Of a DNA stretch of 64,000 nt, positions 59,165 to 64,000 are shown piece by piece. Under the pieces are notes generated by a model. It was not told where the DNA came from, did not search any database, and saw only the letters and a list, made by a program, of their open reading frames with translations. How positions within the stretch are numbered: position 1 is the stretch's first letter; each line of letters opens with the position of its first letter. The stretch is from Lachnospiraceae bacterium MD308 (GTDB lineage: Bacteria > Bacillota > Clostridia > Lachnospirales > Lachnospiraceae). The stretch lies in NCBI GenBank assembly GCA_000403475.2, contig KE159795.1, positions 2,301,357 to 2,365,356 of the forward strand, written 5' to 3'. The translations under genes were made by a program, and so were the position numbers.

Positions 59165-59827
59165 ATGTACGAGAAAAAATTTTCGATGACCCGGGAGGAG
59201 AATATTTTCTGGGCAAAGCGAAACCTGGTAGATTATATATGGAAGAGTGCGAATCTTGAGGGGATTGCAGTTACATTTCCGGAGACGCAGACGATTGTCG
59301 AGGGTGTCAGCGTACAGGGGAAAAGTATTGACGATATCAATAATATCGTGCAGATGAAACATGGGTGGCAGAAACTTTTTGAGACTGTCGGCGAAGAATT
59401 TTCGCTGGGCTATGTGAAGGGGCTGCACCGCGAGCTTGGAAAGATGACGGTTATCAATGCAGGAGCTTTGCGGCTTGATGAAGTGCGTATCGCAGGCAGC
59501 AGTTGCGTTCCCCCTGTGCCGGATGAAGAACGGACGGAAAAAGAGGTGGCAGAGCTGGTTTCCGGGGATAGGGGATGGACGGAAAAAGCTCTGGATGTGA
59601 TGCTGTATTTTGCAAAGCGGCAATTATTTTATGACGGGAACAAGCGGATTGCCATGATGGCGGCGAATAAGATATTGATTGAACACGGATGCGGGATTCT
59701 GACAGTGGGGCAGGAGAATTTGCAGGAGTTCTTTACGCTGCTTGTCGGGTATTATGAAGATGATGGAGAAGGGGATAGGCTGAAGGAGTTTTTGTATGGG
59801 TGCCTGGACGGATTTAAGGCTTGCTGA
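59165..59827 (+). CDS. Fic-domain protein with altered catalytic motif
   Basis: 220 aa. The N-terminal inhibitory helix motif S-x-x-x-E-G is present (SANLEG, 28-33). The core motif reads QLFYDGNKR (153-161) instead of HPFxxGNGR, so the catalytic His is Gln and the second Gly is Lys. The substrate flap region GALRLDEVRIAGSSCVPP is typical. It may have lost AMPylation, or use a Doc-like (DANKR) variant chemistry, although Doc also needs the His. It lies inside a BceRS-BceAB resistance locus, 36 bp after the kinase. Confidence 0.85.
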   Translation: MYEKKFSMTREENIFWAKRNLVDYIWKSANLEGIAVTFPETQTIVEGVSVQGKSIDDINNIVQMKHGWQKLFETVGEEFSLGYVKGLHRELGKMTVINAGALRLDEVRIAGSSCVPPVPDEERTEKEVAELVSGDRGWTEKALDVMLYFAKRQLFYDGNKRIAMMAANKILIEHGCGILTVGQENLQEFFTLLVGYYEDDGEGDRLKEFLYGCLDGFKAC

Positions 59828-59838
59828 TCTGAGGAAAC

Positions 59839-59854
59839 CTTACAAACATGTAAG
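59839..59854 (+). promoter_or_regulatory. BceR-type operator
   Basis: CTTACA-AACA-TGTAAG, an inverted repeat that fits the TNACA-N4-TGTAA box known for BceR-like regulators. It lies about 55 bases upstream of a TATAAT (59908-59913) that has no good -35, as expected for an activated promoter of the transporter genes. Confidence 0.7.
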
Positions 59855-59864
59855 TTTAAACGGG

Positions 59865-59908
59865 GAAAATGTAATCTGATTCGATGGATATACATTTTCT
59901 CTTTTTTT
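59865..59908 (+). terminator. Terminator after the Fic gene
   Basis: Stem GAAAATGTA / TACATTTTC (9 bp, 17-nt loop) followed by TCTTTTTTT. It separates the regulator-Fic unit from the transporter unit, while the T-run merges with the TATAAT of the next promoter. Confidence 0.75.
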
Positions 59909-59949
59909 ATAATAGAACCAGAAAATAAATCAGAAAAGGAGAAGGACAT

Positions 59950-60717
59950 ATGGCACTTTTAGAAGTAAAAAATGTGAGAAAGATATATACGGCCCGTTTC
60001 GGCGGCAATCAGGTAGAGGCTCTTAAGGATGTGAATTTTTCCGTGGAGCCGAGGGAGTTTGTAGCAATCATGGGGGAGTCTGGTTCGGGAAAGACGACGC
60101 TGCTTAACATACTGGCGGCGCTTGATAAGCCAACCGGCGGCAAAGTGTGCCTTAAGGGGCGTGACTTAGCGCATGTGAAGGAGCGAGAGCTGGCGGCGTT
60201 CAGGCGGCAGAATCTGGGGTTTGTGTTTCAGGACTTTAATCTTCTGGATACGTTTTCTCTCAAGGATAATATCTTCCTTCCGCTGGTATTGTCCGGAAAG
60301 AAGTATGACGAGATGGAAAAACGGCTTATGCCGATTGCAAGAACACTTGGGATTGAGGAGCTTTTGGAAAAGTATCCGTATGAAGTGTCGGGCGGGCAGA
60401 AACAGCGGGCGGCAGTAGCCAGGGCACTGATTACAAAGCCGCAGCTTGTCCTGGCGGACGAGCCGACAGGAGCGCTTGACTCGAAGGCGGCGGATGAACT
60501 TTTGCGGTTGTTTGGACAGATTCATGAGGACGGACAGACGATTCTTATGGTTACTCACAGTGTGAAGGCGGCCAGCAGCGCGGACAGGATTCTGTTTATC
60601 AAGGACGGCGAGGTGTTCCACCAGCTTTACCGGGGCAACCTTTCGAATGAGCAGATGTACCAGAAGATATCCGATACGCTGACGGTACTGACAACAGGAG
60701 GTGCCAGGCATGAATAG
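59950..60717 (+). CDS. BceA-type ABC transporter ATP-binding protein
   Basis: 255 aa. Walker A GESGSGKTT, signature SGGQKQRAAVARAL, Walker B LVLADEPTGALD. It is the MacB/BceA type, with the typical FVFQDFNLLDTFSLKDNIFL stretch. With the permease it confers resistance to peptide antibiotics and signals to the BceS-type kinase. A GGAGAAGGAC site precedes the ATG. Confidence 0.95.
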   Translation: MALLEVKNVRKIYTARFGGNQVEALKDVNFSVEPREFVAIMGESGSGKTTLLNILAALDKPTGGKVCLKGRDLAHVKERELAAFRRQNLGFVFQDFNLLDTFSLKDNIFLPLVLSGKKYDEMEKRLMPIARTLGIEELLEKYPYEVSGGQKQRAAVARALITKPQLVLADEPTGALDSKAADELLRLFGQIHEDGQTILMVTHSVKAASSADRILFIKDGEVFHQLYRGNLSNEQMYQKISDTLTVLTTGGARHE

Positions 60718-62704
60718 TTCCATATATTCAAGACTTGCGGTTACGAACCTTAAAAATAACAGGAAAACTTATGTGCCCTATATTCTCACGGCGGCGCTTA
60801 CGGTCATGATGTATTATATTATCGACGCGCTTTCGAGAAATGACAGTGTGGGGCGGGGCTCCCTGTGGCAGATTCTTTCTATGTCAACGGTGGTGATTCG
60901 GGTGTTCTCCGTTATTCTCCTGTTCTATACCAACAGCTTTCTGATGAAGCGCAGGAAGAAGGAAGTGGGTATGTACAATATCTTAGGGATGGGAAAAGCT
61001 CACATCGCGAAGATGTTTCTGGTGGAAATGCTTATCACGGCGTCTGTGAGCATCGGCGCGGGAATTGCCGGGGGAATCTTGTTCGGCAAGGTGATGTGGC
61101 TGCTGCTTCTTAAAATCCTGCATTACGATGTAAATATGGATTTTGCCGTGTCGGGGACGGCAGCAGTTTATACATTGGTACTTTTTGCGGCTATCTTTGC
61201 GCTGACGCTGGCCTATAACCTCTGGCAGATTAAGCTGGCGAACCCGGTGGAGCTTCTCAGAGGCGGCAGCGAAGGAGAGCGGGAACCGAAGACGAAGCGG
61301 GTTCTTGCCATCGCAGGCATTGCTCTCGTAGGTTATGGCTACTTTGTGGCGCTGACTACGGAGGCTCCGCTGAAGGCGGTTCAGCTATTCTTTGTGGCGG
61401 TAGTGTGCGTGGTACTTGGCACTTATGCACTGTTTGTCGCCGCCAGTATAGCTCTTTTGAAGATTTTGAAAAAGAGAAAAAACTTTTATTATCAGTCAAG
61501 GTATTTTACAGCGGTGTCCGGCATGATCTACCGTATGAAACAAAATGCAGTGGGGCTTGCTAATATCTGCATCTTAAGTACTATGGTGCTGGTGATGGTT
61601 TCTACTACCATATGTATGTATATGGGGATGGACGATATTTTAACAACCCGCTATCCCAGAGAGTTTGAGGTGACGTCCTTTTATCCGGACAAGGAGGCAG
61701 AGGAGAAAATTCTAAGGATTATCAAAGAAGAGGCAGAAAAAGCGGGGGTGGAAGAGAAGGACATAATGGCGTATCACAGCGGAGGAGCGGCGACTGTAAA
61801 GAAAGAAGGTGCATTTAACATTGCGGTGGACGAGGATGTGTACAGCGGCAGCGAGGATGTCTATGAGCTGGTTATGATTCCGGCGGAGGATTACAACGCG
61901 TTGGAAGGGAAAGATATAAGCCTTGGCGATGGGGAAATCCTTTTATATAATCCAGACGCTGACTCAGAAAAAATCGGGGGTACAGTTAAGATACAGGGAG
62001 AGGCCTATAAAGTAGTGGAAGAGCTTGATACATTTTCGTTGGAGGAAAAGAACAGTTCCAGAGTCATAAACGGTTATTACGTTATCATGAAGGATGAGGA
62101 GCTGATTCAGGAATTTCTTAATAAAGCTTACCAAATGCTTTCAAAAGAGTATTCGCAGCTTGATGAGATAAAGGTTTCGTATAAAGTCTGCCTTGACTTT
62201 GAGGGGACGAAGGAGGACTGCCGGAAGGCGGAGGCGGCGATAAAGAAACGGATAAAGGAAGAAGTGCCGCAGGCTTACTGCGACGGGCGGGAGATTGAGC
62301 AGGAATCCTTTTACGCTGTGTACGGCGGGCTGCTTTTCATCGGGCTGTATCTTGGCAGCATGTTCCTGATGGCGACGGTTCTGATTATCTACTATAAGCA
62401 GATCTCGGAAGGGTATGACGATAAGGAGCGTTACCAGATCATGCAGAAGGTGGGCATGAGTAAGAGGGAGGTAAAACGCTCGATAAGAAGCCAGGTGTTG
62501 ATGGTATTTTTCCTGCCCTTAGCGGCAGCAGTCGTCCATATCGCGGTGGGCTTTAAAGTCATCACGAAACTTCTGGCCGTTCTCAATATGGTGAATGTTC
62601 CGCTGTTTTTGACATGTACGGTTGCCACAGTCGGAGTATTTGCAGTGTTCTACGCGATAGTGTTCGGGGTGACGGCCCGAGAGTATTACCGGATTGTAGG
62701 GTAG
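60710..62704 (+). CDS. BceB-type ABC transporter permease
   Basis: 664 aa from the ATG at 60710, 8 bases after AGGAGG and overlapping the ATPase gene by 8 bp. About ten membrane segments are visible, with a large extracellular domain between TM7 and TM8 (about 305-520), the peptide-binding and sensing part of the family. The N-terminus SRLAVTNLKNNRKTYVPYIL is typical. It removes or shields targets such as bacitracin-like peptides. Confidence 0.93.
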   Translation: MNSSIYSRLAVTNLKNNRKTYVPYILTAALTVMMYYIIDALSRNDSVGRGSLWQILSMSTVVIRVFSVILLFYTNSFLMKRRKKEVGMYNILGMGKAHIAKMFLVEMLITASVSIGAGIAGGILFGKVMWLLLLKILHYDVNMDFAVSGTAAVYTLVLFAAIFALTLAYNLWQIKLANPVELLRGGSEGEREPKTKRVLAIAGIALVGYGYFVALTTEAPLKAVQLFFVAVVCVVLGTYALFVAASIALLKILKKRKNFYYQSRYFTAVSGMIYRMKQNAVGLANICILSTMVLVMVSTTICMYMGMDDILTTRYPREFEVTSFYPDKEAEEKILRIIKEEAEKAGVEEKDIMAYHSGGAATVKKEGAFNIAVDEDVYSGSEDVYELVMIPAEDYNALEGKDISLGDGEILLYNPDADSEKIGGTVKIQGEAYKVVEELDTFSLEEKNSSRVINGYYVIMKDEELIQEFLNKAYQMLSKEYSQLDEIKVSYKVCLDFEGTKEDCRKAEAAIKKRIKEEVPQAYCDGREIEQESFYAVYGGLLFIGLYLGSMFLMATVLIIYYKQISEGYDDKERYQIMQKVGMSKREVKRSIRSQVLMVFFLPLAAAVVHIAVGFKVITKLLAVLNMVNVPLFLTCTVATVGVFAVFYAIVFGVTAREYYRIVG

Positions 62705-62780
62705 ATGGACGGATATGCGGGAGCGTTAGGCAAAAAAAGAGAACTGGAAAAATAAACCGGGGAAATCCTGTTGCTTTATA

Positions 62781-62809
62781 TTGACATTCCCGGTAAAACA
62801 TAGTAAAGT
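62781..62809 (+). promoter_or_regulatory. Promoter of metK
   Basis: TTGACA (62781-62786), 17 bases, TAAAGT (62804-62809). The start near 62816 lies just before the SAM aptamer. Confidence 0.65.
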
Positions 62810-62839
62810 TTATTTGTAAAACAAAATATTGCAAACTTT

Positions 62840-62939
62840 CTCTTATTCAGAGCAGTGGAGATACAAAGGATCTGTGAAGCTGCGGCAACCCCCAGATGCG
62901 GGAAGGTGCCAACCTGAGCGAGATATCGAACAATAAGAG
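62840..62939 (+). ncRNA. SAM-I (S-box) riboswitch
   Basis: P1 pairs CTCTTATT (62840-62847) with AATAAGAG (62932-62939). The conserved core is present in order: CAGAGCAGTGGAG, TGTGAAGCTGCGGCAACC, then AAGGTGCCAACCTGAGC and GAGATATCGAAC. When SAM binds, the terminator at 62961 forms and metK is switched off. The 62705-63093 gap holds only this promoter, riboswitch and terminator. Confidence 0.95.
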
Positions 62940-62960
62940 GATTGGTTTATCAGAATATAA

Positions 62961-62988
62961 AACAGTCCGCTTTTGCGGGCTGTTTTTT
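62961..62988 (+). terminator. Regulated terminator of the SAM riboswitch
   Basis: A 10-bp stem AACAGTCCGC / GCGGGCTGTT with one G-T pair, a TTTT loop and a TTTTTT tail. It lies 106 bases before the metK start and is the expression platform. Confidence 0.9.
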
Positions 62989-63093
62989 GAGTAACAGAAA
63001 AGAACGGGGGCTTTTCCTGTAACCAATTTCTTTAAGAGAAAGTATGCTAAAGGGGCGGAAAATACGTCTCTTTCAGTAGGAAAGGAGAAGAAA

Positions 63094-64000
63094 ATGGAAA
63101 AAAGGTTATTTACTTCGGAATCTGTAACGGAAGGACATCCGGATAAGATGTGCGATCAGATTTCTGATGCGATTTTAGACGCGCTTATGGCTCAGGACCC
63201 TATGAGCCGGGTGGCGTGTGAGACCAGCACGACAACAGGGCTTGTGCTTGTGATGGGAGAGATTACGACGAATGCGTATGTGGATATCCAGAAGATTGTG
63301 CGCGACACGATCAAGGAGATTGGGTATACACGTGCGAAATATGGATTCGACGCGGAGACATGCGGGGTTATCACAGCGATCGACGAGCAGTCCAGCGACA
63401 TCGCTATGGGGGTTGACAAGGCTCTTGAGGCAAAGGAAAATAAGATGTCCGAAGAAGAGATTGCTGCAATCGGAGCCGGGGATCAGGGGATGATGTTCGG
63501 CTATGCGTCCAACGAGACGCCGGAGCTTATGCCGTATCCGATCTCGCTGGCGCATAAGCTTGCGATTAAACTTACAGAGGTTCGCAAGGACGGAACGCTT
63601 GAATATCTGAGGCCGGACGGAAAGACACAGGTTACGGTAGAGTACGATGAGAATGGCAATCCAAAGCGTTTGGATGCAGTGGTGCTTTCGACCCAGCACG
63701 ACCCGGATGTGACACAGGAGCAGATTCACGAGGATATTAAGAAATATGTGTTTGATGCAGTGATTCCGGAAGGAATGGTGGATGGGAATACAAAGTTCTT
63801 CATCAATCCTACAGGACGCTTTGTAATCGGCGGGCCTCACGGAGACAGCGGACTTACAGGACGTAAAATTATTGTAGATACATACGGCGGCATGGCGCGT
63901 CATGGCGGCGGGGCATTTTCCGGGAAGGACTGCACGAAGGTTGACCGGTCAGCAGCATATGCGGCGCGTTACGTGGCGAAGAATATCGTGGCAGCAGGGC
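63094..64000 (+). CDS. metK: S-adenosylmethionine synthetase, 5' part (cut by the window edge)
   Basis: 302 codons are visible; about 95 are missing beyond the window. The N-terminus [20 protein letters not shown] carries the ATP/methionine site, [12 protein letters not shown] is the hexapeptide region, and [20 protein letters not shown] and the P-loop-like GGGAFSGKD are complete. It makes SAM from methionine and ATP and is controlled by the upstream S-box. The ATG at 63094 follows AAAGGAGAAG. Confidence 0.98.
   Translation, partial: MEKRLFTSESVTEGHPDKMCDQISDAILDALMAQDPMSRVACETSTTTGLVLVMGEITTNAYVDIQKIVRDTIKEIGYTRAKYGFDAETCGVITAIDEQSSDIAMGVDKALEAKENKMSEEEIAAIGAGDQGMMFGYASNETPELMPYPISLAHKLAIKLTEVRKDGTLEYLRPDGKTQVTVEYDENGNPKRLDAVVLSTQHDPDVTQEQIHEDIKKYVFDAVIPEGMVDGNTKFFINPTGRFVIGGPHGDSGLTGRKIIVDTYGGMARHGGGAFSGKDCTKVDRSAAYAARYVAKNIVAAG

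Noticed and set aside
63094-64000. metK as a truncated gene
   Set aside because: It is cut only by the end of the window; all motifs up to that point are intact.
1-64000. Insertion sequences, prophage, CRISPR arrays, rRNA
   Set aside because: I saw no transposase, integrase, phage structural gene, repeat-spacer array or rRNA sequence anywhere in the window.

Overview
The window is a motility island of a low-GC Gram-positive anaerobe, most likely a member of the Lachnospiraceae (Clostridia). The evidence is a single-membrane flagellar gene set with no L- or P-ring genes, the Bacillus/Clostridium-type chemotaxis proteins CheC, CheD, CheV and FliY, strong AGGAGG ribosome sites, a SAM-I riboswitch in front of metK, and small Firmicutes genes such as DUF951 and DUF6470. 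No genus can be named from the sequence alone.

Layout. Positions 1-68 hold the start of a flagellin gene on the minus strand; its leader carries two identical CsrA-type sites. A decayed gene follows (402-947). The minus-strand operon cheA-cheW-cheR-cheB (5639 down to 1027) has a sigma-28 promoter at 5741-5767 and a strong terminator. Next come ylqG-like and fhlB-like export genes, a PilZ gene and a lytic transglycosylase. From a sigma-A promoter at 9235 runs a 23-kb fla/che operon: flgB-fliE-fliF-fliG-fliH-fliI-fliJ-fliK-flgD-(TIGR02530)-flgE-swrD-motA-motB-fliM-cheY-flgC-fliY-fliO-fliP-fliQ-fliR-flhB-flhA-fliA-two flgF/flgG-type rod genes-cheC-cheD. Three sigma-28-type units follow: cheV/EAL-HDOD/parA/coiled coil-ComFB (promoter 32764), fliD-fliS-fliT-like (36765), and flgM-flgN-flgK-flgL-DUF6470-fliW-csrA (41130). 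An FtsE-like ATPase without FtsX lies between the last two.

From 47112 to the end are housekeeping and accessory genes: a metallophosphoesterase, a DUF4474 protein, a deoxyinosine glycosylase, a PucR-type regulator, tRNA-Cys, an L-cysteine desulfidase, sortase B, DUF951, rpsF-ssb-rpsR, a gene of unknown function, a divergent shikimate kinase, murA, a BceRS-type two-component system with a Fic-domain protein and a BceAB-type ABC transporter, then a SAM riboswitch and the 5' part of metK.

How it works together. Sigma-A transcribes the basal body, export apparatus, motor and fliA. FliA (sigma-28) then reads late promoters that share the pattern TTAA-N15-GNCGATAT: four exact matches were found, plus a weaker match at flagellin. 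FlgM restrains FliA. FliW and CsrA most likely set flagellin translation through the two sites in the flagellin leader. Three proteins of potential cyclic-di-GMP families (PilZ, a degenerate EAL-HDOD and ComFB) lie in the region. The most unusual unit is the sigma-28 operon joining cheV to an EAL-HDOD protein, a ParA ATPase and a long coiled-coil protein ending in a ComFB domain; I propose it as a positioning system for chemotaxis or flagellar complexes. FliL, FlhF and FlhG are absent from their usual places, and flgC has moved next to cheY.
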